Shown one piece after another: positions 39,532-49,214 of a DNA stretch of 64,000 bases. How positions within the stretch are numbered: the first letter of the stretch is position 1; every line of letters starts with the position of its first letter. The translations under genes and the position numbers were made by a program. The stretch comes from Collimonas fungivorans Ter331. GTDB taxonomy: Bacteria > Pseudomonadota > Gammaproteobacteria > Burkholderiales > Burkholderiaceae_D. Location of the stretch: contig NC_015856.1 in the NCBI RefSeq assembly GCF_000221045.1, positions 2,052,687 to 2,116,686 on the forward strand. The letters are read 5' to 3'. The notes under the pieces are model-generated. The model did no database searches, was not told the origin of the DNA, and was given only the letters and a program-made list of their open reading frames with translations.

Positions 39532-40344
39532 TTACCAGAATTTCCACCAAGGCGCTTTGACGACCTTGTTGCTGTCGGTGCCGGTGCCGCCGACATACTT
39601 GCTGTTCGGGTAGGTCTTTTTCAGCACACGCTCAGCGTCATCGCGCAATTGCGGGAGGCCCAGGGCTTCATACGACTGCACCATGATATGCAGCGCTTCT
39701 TCCACCGCAGGCGCATCGCGATATTGCTGGATGGCGCTTTGCGCACGGTCGGCTGCGGCTACATACGCGCCGCGGCGGTAGTAGTAGCTGGCGACGTGGA
39801 CGTCATACTGCGCCAGCGCATTCACCAGGTATTTCATGCGCGCCAGCGAATCCGGGGCGTAGGTGCTGTCCGGGAAGCGGACTACCACTTGCTTGAAGGC
39901 GTCGAATGCATCGCGCGCCGCTTTCGGGTCGCGCTCGGTAGCGTCTTCGCTCGACAGGAAATCGAAAATGCTGATCTTGTCGTTGAAGTTGACCAGGCCG
40001 CGCAGGTAGTACATGTAGTCTACGTTAGGGTGGTTCGGATGCAGCTTGATGAAGCGGTCGATCGCCGCCAGCGCCTCGGGCTGCTCGCCTTGCCGGTAAT
40101 GGGCATAAGCGATATCCATCTGCGCCTGTTGCGCGTAAGTGCCGAACGGATAACGCGATTCCAGCTTTTCAAAGTACTTAATTGCCTTATCGTAGCCGCC
40201 GCTGTTCATTTCATCCTTGGCCTCCGAGTATAATCGGGGGGCGGACCAGTTTGCGGTTTCATCGACTTTGTCTGGCAATAAGCCACACGCAGATAAGGAT
40301 AGAGCGAATGCGACGGCAGCTAGTTTTAAGAGTCTTTTTTGCAT
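39532..40344 (-). CDS. bamD: outer membrane assembly lipoprotein BamD
   Basis: A 270-aa lipoprotein. A signal peptide ends in the lipobox LSAC, followed by TPR-like repeats (YSEAKDEMNSGGYDKAIKYFEKLESRYPFG, then AQQAQMDIAYAHYRQGEQPEA). BamD works with BamA to insert beta-barrel proteins. It is divergent from rluD, the usual arrangement. The ATG at 40344 is preferred over an upstream TTG. Confidence 0.95.
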   Translation of the reverse strand: MQKRLLKLAAVAFALSLSACGLLPDKVDETANWSAPRLYSEAKDEMNSGGYDKAIKYFEKLESRYPFGTYAQQAQMDIAYAHYRQGEQPEALAAIDRFIKLHPNHPNVDYMYYLRGLVNFNDKISIFDFLSSEDATERDPKAARDAFDAFKQVVVRFPDSTYAPDSLARMKYLVNALAQYDVHVASYYYRRGAYVAAADRAQSAIQQYRDAPAVEEALHIMVQSYEALGLPQLRDDAERVLKKTYPNSKYVGGTGTDSNKVVKAPWWKFW

Positions 40345-40400
40345 AGTGGTTTGCAAGATTGCGCGTGTTCTAGTGTATTAACAACGATTGATTATAGCTG

Positions 40401-41453
40401 ATGGGACTTCAAGTGATGTCATTTACCAAGCCAAATTTGGCTGAAAGTCTGCCTGACGCTGATTTAGAGGCCGATATCGACTACGTCGATGACGGCGTCG
40501 ACGATGGCGACGCGGCTACCGCCAGCGCGCCGATAGTACTGCAATTGACTCCGGATGTCTGCGGTACGCGTCTGGATAAAGTGGTTTCGACCCTGGTGCC
40601 GCAATATTCGCGCAGCCGCATCCAGCAGTGGATAGAAGCCGGCCACGTCACCGTCGACGGCAAGCCGGGCACCACCAAAATGACCACCTACGGCGATGAA
40701 ACCGTGGTGGTGCTGCCGCAGCCGGCGCCCGATGAAAAGGCGTTCACGCCGGAAGACATGGCGCTGGACGTGGTCTACGAAGATGCGGCAATCATTGTCA
40801 TCAACAAGCCGGCCGGGCTGGTGGTGCATCCGGCCGCCGGCAACTGGTCGGGCACCCTGCTCAACGGCCTGCTGTTTCGCTGGCCGGCATTGGCCGGGGT
40901 GCCGCGCGCCGGCATCGTGCATCGCCTGGACAAGGATACCAGCGGCCTGATGGTGGTCGCCAAGACGCTCGAAGCGCAGACCGATCTGGTGCGCCAGCTG
41001 CAGGCCCGCACCGTCAAGCGCCAGTACCTGGCGCTGGTGTGGGGCACGCCGCAGCTGAACGGCACCGTCGACAGCCCGATGGCGCGCCATCCGCGCGACC
41101 GCATCAAGATGGCGGTATCGGAAAGCCTGATCGCCAAGCCGGCCATCACCCACTACCAGCGGCTGGCGACCGGCTTGCTGGAGCGGCGTCCGGTCAGCCT
41201 CATGAGTTGTCGCCTGGAAACTGGGCGTACCCACCAGATTCGCGTCCACATGCAGTCGCTCGGCTTTTCGCTGGTGGGCGACGCCTTGTACGGCAAGCAA
41301 CATCTGATGCCGGCTTTCCCGCGCCAGGCCCTGCAGGCATCGCGCCTGGGCCTGATCCATCCGAGCAGCGGCAAGGCTTGCGAATGGTATGCGCCGCTGC
41401 CTGAGGATTTCGCCGCGCTGCTGGTGCGTGCGGGCATGAGCGTGCCGGAATAA
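40401..41453 (+). CDS. rluD: 23S rRNA pseudouridine synthase RluD
   Basis: A 350-aa protein with an S4-like domain (TRLDKVVSTLVPQYSRSRIQQWIEAGHVTVDG) and a pseudouridine synthase domain holding the catalytic Asp in HRLDKDTSGLMVVAKT. It modifies helix 69 of 23S rRNA. ATG 40416 is an alternative start. It precedes pgeF by 62 bp, a conserved order. Confidence 0.94.
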   Translation: MGLQVMSFTKPNLAESLPDADLEADIDYVDDGVDDGDAATASAPIVLQLTPDVCGTRLDKVVSTLVPQYSRSRIQQWIEAGHVTVDGKPGTTKMTTYGDETVVVLPQPAPDEKAFTPEDMALDVVYEDAAIIVINKPAGLVVHPAAGNWSGTLLNGLLFRWPALAGVPRAGIVHRLDKDTSGLMVVAKTLEAQTDLVRQLQARTVKRQYLALVWGTPQLNGTVDSPMARHPRDRIKMAVSESLIAKPAITHYQRLATGLLERRPVSLMSCRLETGRTHQIRVHMQSLGFSLVGDALYGKQHLMPAFPRQALQASRLGLIHPSSGKACEWYAPLPEDFAALLVRAGMSVPE

Positions 41454-41515
41454 ATTGTAGACCAGGGTTATCGGCGGTTTTGTGAATTAAATGGAAAGAA
41501 GGGAAGATTCGGCGC

Positions 41516-42289
41516 ATGCAATTGATTATTCCGGACTGGCCTGGATTGCCGCCCAATATTGGCGCTTGCGCCACCCTGCGCGGCGGCGGCGCCAGCCAGG
41601 GGCCGTATGACGACGGCAACGGCGGCGGCGGCCTGAATCTCGGCAGCCACGTCGGCGACCAGCCGGCGGCGGTCGAATCCAACCGTGCGCGGCTGGATAT
41701 CCTGCTGCCGGCGTCGCCGCTGTGGCTGACGCAGGTCCATGGCCATCAGGTGGTTGACGCTGGCGCCGGAGCCAGTGCCGGCGGCGTCGAAGCGGATGCT
41801 GCCATCGCCACCCGGCCAGGCGTGGTGTGTGCGATCCAGACCGCCGATTGCCTGCCGGTCTTGTTTGCCGATGTGAACGGCGCCGTGGTCGGCGCTGCGC
41901 ATGCCGGCTGGCGCGGCTTGCAGGGCGGCGTGCTGCAAAATACCGTGGCCCGCATGCGCGCTGCCGGCGCTGGGCCGATTTCAGCCTGGCTGGGGGCCGC
42001 CATCGGCCCCGAAAGATTCGAGGTTGGCGCCGACGTGCTGGCGGCATTCGCCGAGGTTGCGGAAGCCGGCCGGGAAAGGCTGGAAACCGAAGCCTGCTTT
42101 ACGCCGATCGCACAGCGGTCCGGTAAATATCTGGCGGACATTTATCAACTGGCGCGGCTTGCGCTGCGCCAGGCGGATGTGCAGAATATCCATGGCGGCG
42201 GATTATGTACGGTCAGCGACAGGAATTTTTACTCCTACCGCCGCGACCATGTGACTGGTCGCATGGCTTCGCTGATCTGGCTGAAATAA
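41516..42289 (+). CDS. pgeF: peptidoglycan editing factor PgeF (YfiH/laccase-domain family)
   Basis: A 257-aa protein of the multicopper-polyphenol-oxidase-like (DUF152) family. LTQVHGHQVVDAG, the Cys/His block AIQTADCLPVLFADVNG and GAAHAGWRGLQGGVL hold the metal ligands. In E. coli it removes wrongly incorporated residues from the murein precursor. It follows rluD, the common order. Confidence 0.9.
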   Translation: MQLIIPDWPGLPPNIGACATLRGGGASQGPYDDGNGGGGLNLGSHVGDQPAAVESNRARLDILLPASPLWLTQVHGHQVVDAGAGASAGGVEADAAIATRPGVVCAIQTADCLPVLFADVNGAVVGAAHAGWRGLQGGVLQNTVARMRAAGAGPISAWLGAAIGPERFEVGADVLAAFAEVAEAGRERLETEACFTPIAQRSGKYLADIYQLARLALRQADVQNIHGGGLCTVSDRNFYSYRRDHVTGRMASLIWLK

Positions 42290-42313
42290 GCTGGTTGAAA
42301 TGGACGGGGCTGC

Positions 42314-42574
42314 TTATTGTTTCTTTGCTTCCGTATTTTCTTGCGGGACGGATGCAGGAACAGTCGGGGCAGCTTTTTGCTGTGCTGCCAGCCTGTCAGA
42401 ATTTTCAGCACGCTGACGATTTCTCTTGCGCTTCGGCGTGCCCATCAGGTATAAAACAATTGTCAAAGGAAAAACACCGTACAGCAAAAACGTCATCACA
42501 CCGGCAACTGGAGTAGCCTCTGTAATTGCCATCATGAAGACGACGTAAATCCAGGCGATGGCGACGATGTACAT
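42314..42574 (-). CDS. small two-helix membrane protein
   Basis: An 86-aa protein with two hydrophobic segments (about 3-20 and 25-43, AGVMTFLLYGVFPLTIVLYLMG) and a basic, then Gln/Ala-rich cytoplasmic tail. AGGAAG lies before ATG 42574. I infer a real gene since it fills the gap between pgeF and phaC on the minus strand with a good ribosome site. Function unknown. Confidence 0.7.
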   Translation of the reverse strand: MYIVAIAWIYVVFMMAITEATPVAGVMTFLLYGVFPLTIVLYLMGTPKRKRNRQRAENSDRLAAQQKAAPTVPASVPQENTEAKKQ

Positions 42575-42642
42575 TTTGCTTCCTGCTTTAGAGTCAATCC
42601 GATAAAAGATACACGAAAATAAGCCAAAACAACGGTCACAGC

Positions 42643-44418
42643 ATGAATTCGCCTAATATCACGCCTAATTTTTCCGTCTTCGATCCTGCCGCATTGTCGC
42701 AACTCTCGCAGCAGTTCAGCCAAGCATTCAATCCCCAATTCTTGCAGCAGCTCAGCCACATCGCCGACCCCGGCATGTTCCTGGGTTTCAATCCGTCGGC
42801 GCAAAACCAAAGCGGCGCGGCAGGTTTCGGCGAGCTCGGCATTTCGCTCGACCCGGCGGTGCTGGAAAAGCTGCAGGCGGAATACACGCAGCAGCTGTCT
42901 GCGCTGTGGAAGGACATGCTGGCGGCGCGCATTCCCGCCATCGCCGACCGTCGCTTCAGCGCAGCAGCCTGGCATGGCAATCCGGTGTATGCCTTCAATG
43001 CCGCGGCCTACCTGCTGAACGCCCATTTCCTGACGGCGATGGTCGAGGCGCTGGAGGCACCGCCCAAGATCAAGCGCAAGATCGGCTTCACCGTGCAGCA
43101 GATGATAGACGCCATGGCGCCGTCCAATTTCCTGGCGACCAATCCGGCGGCGCAGCAGAAAATTGTCGAAACCAATGGCGAAAGCCTGACCAAAGGCATT
43201 GCCCAGATGATCGCGGACATGCACAAGGGCCGGGTGTCGCAGACCGACGAGTCGGCGTTCGAGGTCGGCAAGGACGTGGCGACCACCGAAGGCGCCGTGG
43301 TATTCGAGAACGAGCTGTTCCAGCTGATCCAGTACACGCCGCTGACCGCCAAGGTGTACCAGCGGCCGTTGCTGATCGTGCCGCCGTGCATCAACAAGTT
43401 CTACATCCTTGACCTGCAGCCGCAGAACTCGCTGGTGCGCTACGCGGTGGAGCAGGGACATAGCGTATTCCTGGTTTCCTGGCGCAACGCCGACGAGTCG
43501 CTGGCGCAGGCCACCTGGGACCAGTACGTGGTCGACGGCGCCATCCGTGCGATCCAGGCGGTGCAAGACATATCCGGCCAGGACAAGATCAATACGCTGG
43601 GTTTCTGCGTCGGCGGCACGATCCTCTCTACCGCGCTGGCAAAGCTGGCGGCGGAAAAGAACAACCCGATCGCCAGCCTGACCCTGCTCACCGCCTTCCT
43701 CGATTTCAGCGATACCGGCATCCTCGACGTCTACATCGACGACATGCAGATCCGCATGCGGGAACAGGCCATCGGCCAGGGTGGCCTGATGCCGGGGCGT
43801 GAATTCGGCTCGGCGTTTTCCAGCTTGCGTCCCAATGACCTGCTGTGGAATTATGTCGAATCGAATTACCTCAAGGGCGAGCAGCCGACGCCTTTCGATC
43901 TGTTGTACTGGAACGCCGACAGCACCAACCTGCCGGGCCCGATGTTTTGTTATTACCTGCGCCACATGTACCTGGACAATTCGCTCAAGGATGCCAGGCT
44001 GACGGTAGGCGGACAAAAGATCGACCTCGGCAAGATCGATGCGCCGGCTTTCATCTATGCTTCGCGCGAAGACCACATCGTGCCCTGGGCTTCGGCCTAT
44101 GCCTCGGTGTCCTTGCTGAATCCTAAAAAGCCGAAGCAGAACCGTTTTGTGCTGGGCGCTTCCGGCCATATCGCCGGCGTGATCAATCCGCCGGCAAAGA
44201 AGAAACGAAGTTATTGGACGAACAAGGCAGTCGCCGCCGATGCCGATACCTGGCTGGCGGCAGCGGTTGAACATCCCGGCAGCTGGTGGACCGAATGGGC
44301 GGAATTTTTATCCGAACATGCAGGAAAACAAGTGGCCGCGCCGCGCAAATTAGGAAATACTAAGTACGGCATCATCGAGCCGGCGCCGGGCCGGTATGTC
44401 AAAGTCAGGGCAGAATAA
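42643..44418 (+). CDS. phaC: class I polyhydroxyalkanoate synthase
   Basis: A 591-aa PHA synthase that polymerises 3-hydroxyacyl-CoA. The lipase-like box GFCVGGT holds the catalytic C322, and the Asp and His partners lie in ASREDHIVPW and SGHIAGVINPP. The length and the intact box fit class I. It lies ahead of phaB and phaR, though without phaA in this window. Confidence 0.96.
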   Translation: MNSPNITPNFSVFDPAALSQLSQQFSQAFNPQFLQQLSHIADPGMFLGFNPSAQNQSGAAGFGELGISLDPAVLEKLQAEYTQQLSALWKDMLAARIPAIADRRFSAAAWHGNPVYAFNAAAYLLNAHFLTAMVEALEAPPKIKRKIGFTVQQMIDAMAPSNFLATNPAAQQKIVETNGESLTKGIAQMIADMHKGRVSQTDESAFEVGKDVATTEGAVVFENELFQLIQYTPLTAKVYQRPLLIVPPCINKFYILDLQPQNSLVRYAVEQGHSVFLVSWRNADESLAQATWDQYVVDGAIRAIQAVQDISGQDKINTLGFCVGGTILSTALAKLAAEKNNPIASLTLLTAFLDFSDTGILDVYIDDMQIRMREQAIGQGGLMPGREFGSAFSSLRPNDLLWNYVESNYLKGEQPTPFDLLYWNADSTNLPGPMFCYYLRHMYLDNSLKDARLTVGGQKIDLGKIDAPAFIYASREDHIVPWASAYASVSLLNPKKPKQNRFVLGASGHIAGVINPPAKKKRSYWTNKAVAADADTWLAAAVEHPGSWWTEWAEFLSEHAGKQVAAPRKLGNTKYGIIEPAPGRYVKVRAE

Positions 44419-44500
44419 AACGCAGCGCGAAGACTGTCGGGGAAGCGGTAGCCAGTAAGCAGATGGATTTTTTGAATTGTTTTTTTGAAGGAGACAAAAG

Positions 44501-45241
44501 ATGGCAAAGCGAATCGTTTATGTGACAGGGGGAATGGGCGGCATCGGTACCCCAATTTGTACTCGTCTTTGCACGGATGGCTACACCGTGGTTGCCGGCT
44601 GCGGGCCGAATTCCACGCGCAAGGATAAATGGCTGGCCGACATGCGCGCCAAGGGTTTCGATATCCACGCCTCGGAAGGCAATGTCTCCAACTGGGAATC
44701 GACCAAGGCGGCGTTCGAAAAGGTCAAGGCGGAAGTCGGCGAGGTCGACATCCTGATCAATAACGCGGGCATTACCCGCGACGGCCAGTTCCGCAAGATG
44801 TCCAAGGCTGACTGGGATGCTGTCATCGACACCAACCTGAATTCGCTGTTCAACGTCACCAAGCAGGTCATCGACGGCATGGCAGACCGCGGCTGGGGAC
44901 GGATTGTCAATATTTCATCGGTCAACGGCCAGAAGGGGCAGTTCGGCCAGACCAACTACTCGACCGCAAAAGCCGGCATCCACGGCTTCACGATGGCGCT
45001 GGCGCAGGAAGTGGCGACCAAGGGCGTTACCGTCAATACCGTATCGCCAGGTTATGTCGGCACCGACATGGTGCGCTCGATCCGGCCGGATGTGCTGGAA
45101 AAGATCGTCGCCGGCATCCCGGTGAAACGCCTGGGCGAACCGGAAGAAATCGCTTCCATCATCTCCTGGATCGTGTCGGAAGAGGGTGGTTACGCCACCG
45201 GTTCCGACTTCTCCCTGAACGGCGGCCTGCACATGGGCTGA
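44501..45241 (+). CDS. phaB: acetoacetyl-CoA reductase
   Basis: A 246-aa SDR that reduces acetoacetyl-CoA to (R)-3-hydroxybutyryl-CoA for PhaC. YVTGGMGGIG is the cofactor motif, and NISSVNGQKGQFGQTNYSTAKAG holds the Ser-Tyr-Lys catalytic set typical of PhaB. A GGAG site precedes ATG 44501. Confidence 0.95.
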   Translation: MAKRIVYVTGGMGGIGTPICTRLCTDGYTVVAGCGPNSTRKDKWLADMRAKGFDIHASEGNVSNWESTKAAFEKVKAEVGEVDILINNAGITRDGQFRKMSKADWDAVIDTNLNSLFNVTKQVIDGMADRGWGRIVNISSVNGQKGQFGQTNYSTAKAGIHGFTMALAQEVATKGVTVNTVSPGYVGTDMVRSIRPDVLEKIVAGIPVKRLGEPEEIASIISWIVSEEGGYATGSDFSLNGGLHMG

Positions 45242-45262
45242 TGCCCCTGTCGGTGTCAGCTC

Positions 45263-45296
45263 CCGTGTGGATTGTCTTGCAATCCACACGGTTTAT
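45263..45296 (+). terminator. phaB terminator
   Basis: A 12-bp perfect stem CCGTGTGGATTG (45263-45274) with CAATCCACACGG (45280-45291), followed by TTTATT. Confidence 0.88.
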
Positions 45297-45312
45297 TGCG
45301 TATGCTTGCTTG

Positions 45313-45362
45313 TATTGCAATGCAATAAAACTCCCTGCACTGTCTTGGCACGTGCATATAAT
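45313..45362 (+). promoter_or_regulatory. phaR promoter region with a candidate PhaR operator
   Basis: TATTGCA (45313-45319) and TGCAATA (45321-45327) form perfect inverted arms around one base. A consensus -10 box TATAAT lies at 45357-45362; no good -35 is evident. PhaR proteins repress their own genes and phasins at TTGCA-type sequences, so the palindrome is a reasonable operator; this is inference. Confidence 0.5.
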
Positions 45363-45441
45363 AGAGATGTACTGTAGCAAATGTCGATTGCTAAAGTAAC
45401 AAATATAAAATGCGTTATGGGCGCAGCAACCTGGGACTGAA

Positions 45442-46005
45442 ATGACTACACCAAAAAAAATGTCTGAACGTTTGATCAAGAAGTATCCGAATCGTCGCCT
45501 GTACGATACACAAACCAGTTCATACATTACCCTGACCGACGTCAAGCAGCTGGTGCTGGACAACGAGGAATTCGTTGTGCTGGACGCCAAGACCGAGGAT
45601 GACCTGACGCGCAGCATCCTGTTGCAGATCATCCTGGAAGAAGAGTCGAACGGCACACCCATGTTTTCCAGCGCGGCGCTGTCGCAGATCATCCGCTACT
45701 ACGGCCACGCCATGCAGGGGATGATGGGTTCTTACCTGGAAAAGAACATCCAGGCTTTCATCGATATCCAGAACAAGCTCACTGAAAATTCCAAGGGTTT
45801 CTACGAAGGCAAGCCCTTCAGCCCGGAAATGTGGGCGCAGTTCATGAATGTCCAGGGGCCGATGATGCAGGGCATGATGAGCAACTACATCGAGCAAAGC
45901 AAAGGCCTGTTCATCCAGATGCAGGAACAGATGCAAAACCAGACCAAGAACATGTTCGGCACTTTCCCGTTTGCACCGCCGCCGCCCGACAAGACAAAAA
46001 AATAA
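45442..46005 (+). CDS. phaR: polyhydroxyalkanoate synthesis repressor PhaR
   Basis: A 187-aa protein. The N-terminal DNA-binding domain begins MSERLIKKYPNRRLYDTQTSSYITLTD in form (read as two blocks, IKKYPNRRLYDT and SYITLTDVKQLVL), and the C-terminal half is helical with a Pro-rich tail that binds PHA granules. PhaR represses phasin and phaR expression until granules titrate it. It follows phaB in the usual phaC-phaB-phaR order. Confidence 0.94.
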   Translation: MTTPKKMSERLIKKYPNRRLYDTQTSSYITLTDVKQLVLDNEEFVVLDAKTEDDLTRSILLQIILEEESNGTPMFSSAALSQIIRYYGHAMQGMMGSYLEKNIQAFIDIQNKLTENSKGFYEGKPFSPEMWAQFMNVQGPMMQGMMSNYIEQSKGLFIQMQEQMQNQTKNMFGTFPFAPPPPDKTKK

Positions 46006-46105
46006 TCATTCGCTCACACCTCGCACGGTTTTTAGAGGCCGTGCAGGGTAACCATGGCGGTGGAAGGGGTACAATAGCGACTTTGCTTTGACCCCACCTC
46101 ACGCC

Positions 46106-47488
46106 ATGTCCAACGTCATTTCCGCAGCGCCTGCCGTACCTGTTGCCGCCCCCAAGGTCGGTTTCGTCTCCCTTGGTTGCCCCAAGGCACTAGTCGACTC
46201 CGAACAAATCCTCACCCAGTTGCGCGCGGAAGGTTATGAAACTGCCAAGTCTTATCAAGGCGCGGACCTGGTGATCGTTAACACCTGCGGTTTTATCGAC
46301 GCCGCGGTGCAAGAGTCGCTGGACGCCATCGGCGAAGCCCTGAGCGAAAACGGCAAGGTCATCGTGACCGGCTGCCTGGGTGCCAAGAAAGATGCCGACG
46401 GCGACGACATCATCCAGAAGATCCACCCGAAAGTACTGGAAGTGACCGGCCCGCATGCGGTCGGCGAAGTCATGTTTGCCGTGCACAAGCATCTGCCCAA
46501 GCCGCACGCGCCGTTCTTTGACCTGCTGCCGCCGCAGGGCGTCAAGCTGACGCCCAAGCATTTCGCCTACCTGAAAATCTCGGAAGGCTGTAACCACCGT
46601 TGCAGTTTTTGCATCATCCCGTCGATGCGCGGCGACCTGGTCTCGCGCCCGATCGCCGATGTCATGCTGGAAGCGGAAAACCTGTTCAAGGCCGGCGTCA
46701 AAGAGCTGCTGGTGATTTCGCAAGACACCAGCGCCTACGGCGTCGACGTCAAGTTCCGCATGGGCTTCTGGAACGGCAAGCCGGTCAAGACCCACATGAC
46801 GCAGCTGGTCACCGCGCTCGGCGAACTGGCCGCGCAATACGGCGCCTGGGTGCGCCTGCACTACGTTTATCCGTATCCGCACGTCGACCACATCATCCCG
46901 CTGATGGCCGAAGGCAAGGTGCTGCCATACCTGGACGTGCCGCTGCAGCACGCCCATCCCGATGTGCTGAAGCGCATGAAGCGCCCGGCCAGCGGCGAAA
47001 AGAATATCGAGCGGATCCAAGCCTGGCGCGCGATGTGCCCGGACCTCACTATCCGCTCCACCTTCATCGCCGGCTTCCCCGGCGAAACCGAGGCCGAATT
47101 CGAATACCTGCTGGATTTCCTGAAAGAGGCTGAAATCGACCGCCTCGGCTGTTTCGCCTATTCGCCGGTGGAAGGCGCCACCGCCAACGCCCTGGACAAT
47201 CCGGTGCCGGAAGAATTGCGCGAAGAGCGCCGCGGCCGCGTGATGCAGCTGCAGGAAGAAATTTCCAAGAAACGCCTGCAAGCCAAGGTCGGCAAGACCA
47301 TGCGCGTGCTGATCGATTCGGTCGACCGTAACGGCGGCGTCGGCCGTTCCAGCGCCGATGCGCCGGAAATCGACGGCGTGGTGTACGTCAAGCCGCCGTA
47401 TGAACCGCACAAGAAACTGGTGGTCGGCGAATTTGTCGACGTCACCATCACCGCCTCCGACGCGCATGATCTGTGGGCTGCTGCATGA
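46106..47488 (+). CDS. rimO: ribosomal protein S12 methylthiotransferase RimO
   Basis: A 460-aa radical SAM enzyme. The UPF0004 domain starts [14 protein letters not shown] with three cysteines (CPKA, NTCGF, TGCLG), the radical SAM motif is [11 protein letters not shown], and a C-terminal TRAM domain ends near [13 protein letters not shown]. It adds a methylthio group to Asp of S12. I chose ATG 46106; an upstream TTG is unlikely. Confidence 0.95.
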   Translation: MSNVISAAPAVPVAAPKVGFVSLGCPKALVDSEQILTQLRAEGYETAKSYQGADLVIVNTCGFIDAAVQESLDAIGEALSENGKVIVTGCLGAKKDADGDDIIQKIHPKVLEVTGPHAVGEVMFAVHKHLPKPHAPFFDLLPPQGVKLTPKHFAYLKISEGCNHRCSFCIIPSMRGDLVSRPIADVMLEAENLFKAGVKELLVISQDTSAYGVDVKFRMGFWNGKPVKTHMTQLVTALGELAAQYGAWVRLHYVYPYPHVDHIIPLMAEGKVLPYLDVPLQHAHPDVLKRMKRPASGEKNIERIQAWRAMCPDLTIRSTFIAGFPGETEAEFEYLLDFLKEAEIDRLGCFAYSPVEGATANALDNPVPEELREERRGRVMQLQEEISKKRLQAKVGKTMRVLIDSVDRNGGVGRSSADAPEIDGVVYVKPPYEPHKKLVVGEFVDVTITASDAHDLWAAA

Positions 47489-47931
47489 TGGCAGGGAAGT
47501 TTGTGGTGATGCTGGCGTTGTCCCTGGGCCTGGCTTCAGGCATGGCGCTGGCGCAGAGCGATGTCGGCGCGCCGGCAGTTGCGGCTACGGCGGCGCCGAA
47601 CCTGTTCGCCAAGCCGCTGACCTTGCGTGGCACGCTGGGCGACGCCAAGATCGAAATGCATCTGCAGCTGAAGCCGGATCCTACCGAAGGCATCCAGGGC
47701 ACCTACGTGGTGGCCGGGCAGGGCGGCAAGATACTGCTGGCCGGCGAATCCGAGAATACCGATGTCATCATGGAAGAGTCAGTCAACGGCAAGGATGTCT
47801 CCGGCGAGTGGGCCGGCACCTTGGTCGGTGACACTTTCCGCGGCACCTGGTCGACCACCGACGATGCGGTCACCAAGCCGTTCGTGCTGGTAGTGCAGCA
47901 GCCGGCGCAAACAGCCCGTTCAGGTAAATAA
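47485..47931 (+). CDS. hypothetical secreted protein
   Basis: A 148-aa protein whose ATG 47485 overlaps the rimO stop (ATGA). Residues 1-24 are a signal peptide ending GMALAQ. The rest is beta-rich ([37 protein letters not shown]). I do not recognise the family. Coupling to rimO suggests joint expression. It precedes metC by 26 bp. Confidence 0.75.
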   Translation: MMAGKFVVMLALSLGLASGMALAQSDVGAPAVAATAAPNLFAKPLTLRGTLGDAKIEMHLQLKPDPTEGIQGTYVVAGQGGKILLAGESENTDVIMEESVNGKDVSGEWAGTLVGDTFRGTWSTTDDAVTKPFVLVVQQPAQTARSGK

Positions 47932-47957
47932 TTCTTCAAAAAATTCTTCCCAGGCAT

Positions 47958-49121
47958 ATGGCAAAAAAGAATTTTCAAACCGCGCTGATCCACAGCGCGT
48001 ACCAGGCGCCAGAAGGTTTTGACGCCTTCCCGGTCGGCATCCACCACGCCTCCACGGTGCTGTTCAAGAACGTCGCCGCGATGCGGGCCCGCAACTGGCA
48101 AGAAAAGAGCGGCTATACATACGGCTTGCACGGCACCCCGACTTCCTTCACGTTGGAAGCGCGCCTGGCGGAAATCGAAGGCGGCCGGCATTGCTTGCTT
48201 GCCCCTAGCGGCCTGGCGGCGATCACCATGGTCGACCTGGCCCTGCTGAAGAGCGGCGACGATGTGCTGCTGCCGGATAATGTGTACAACCCGAACCGCG
48301 ACCTCGGCAACTGGCTGGCGCGCGATTTCGGCATCAGTGCGCGCTATTACGACCCCTTGATCGGCGCCGGCATCGCCGCCCTGATCCAGCCGAATACGCG
48401 CCTGATCTGGACCGAGGCGCCGGGTTCGGTGTCGATGGAAATGCCGGATATTCCAGCCATCTGCCAGGCTGCCCACGCCAGGAACGTACTGGTGGCGATC
48501 GACAACACCTGGTCGGCCGGCCTGGCCTTGCGCGCTTTCGATCTCGGCGCCGATATTATCATGCATGCCCTCACCAAATACCAGTCAGGCGGCTCGGACG
48601 TGCTGATGGGAGCGGTGATCACGCGCGACGACGCCTTGAACCAGCGCCTCCAGACCGCCCACATGCGCCTGGGCCTGGGCGTCGGCATGGACGACGTCTA
48701 CCTTGTGCTGCGCAGCCTGCCGACCATGCAGATGCGCTTCGCAGCGCATGACGCCGCGGCGCGCCAGGTTGCCGCCTGGCTCAAGCAGCGTCCCGAGATT
48801 AGCCTGGTGCTGCATCCGGCCTTCCCGGATTGTCCCGGACACGAGATCTGGCAGCGCGATTGCAACGGCGCCGCCGGCTTGTTCTCGGTGGTGTTCGACG
48901 AACGCTACAGCGAAGAGCAGACCGACCGTTTCGTCGACAGCCTGCAGCTGTTCAAGATCGGCTACAGCTGGGGCGGCGCCAACAGCCTGTGCGTACCTTA
49001 CCGGATCCAGGGCATGCGCCAGAACTGGCAAGGCAAGGGCATCCTGGTGCGCTTCAATATCGGACTGGAAGATGTGCAGGATCTGATTGCGGATATCGAA
49101 CAAGCCTTGGCTGTCATGTAG
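47958..49121 (+). CDS. metC: cystathionine beta-lyase
   Basis: A 387-aa PLP-dependent Cys/Met metabolism enzyme. The PLP Lys is in MHALTKYQSGGSDVLMG, and the N-terminal ALIHSAYQAPEGFDAFPVG and ASTVLF blocks are typical. It cleaves cystathionine to homocysteine, pyruvate and ammonia. The accessory island begins after it. Confidence 0.9.
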   Translation: MAKKNFQTALIHSAYQAPEGFDAFPVGIHHASTVLFKNVAAMRARNWQEKSGYTYGLHGTPTSFTLEARLAEIEGGRHCLLAPSGLAAITMVDLALLKSGDDVLLPDNVYNPNRDLGNWLARDFGISARYYDPLIGAGIAALIQPNTRLIWTEAPGSVSMEMPDIPAICQAAHARNVLVAIDNTWSAGLALRAFDLGADIIMHALTKYQSGGSDVLMGAVITRDDALNQRLQTAHMRLGLGVGMDDVYLVLRSLPTMQMRFAAHDAAARQVAAWLKQRPEISLVLHPAFPDCPGHEIWQRDCNGAAGLFSVVFDERYSEEQTDRFVDSLQLFKIGYSWGGANSLCVPYRIQGMRQNWQGKGILVRFNIGLEDVQDLIADIEQALAVM

Positions 49122-49214
49122 TACGTTATCAAGCTACGTCTTCCCCTAGTGCCCGCCGACACCGTGCTATCCACATTTACTGCGGTGTGCACTGCCAGGA
49201 TATGGTGTCCCGTG

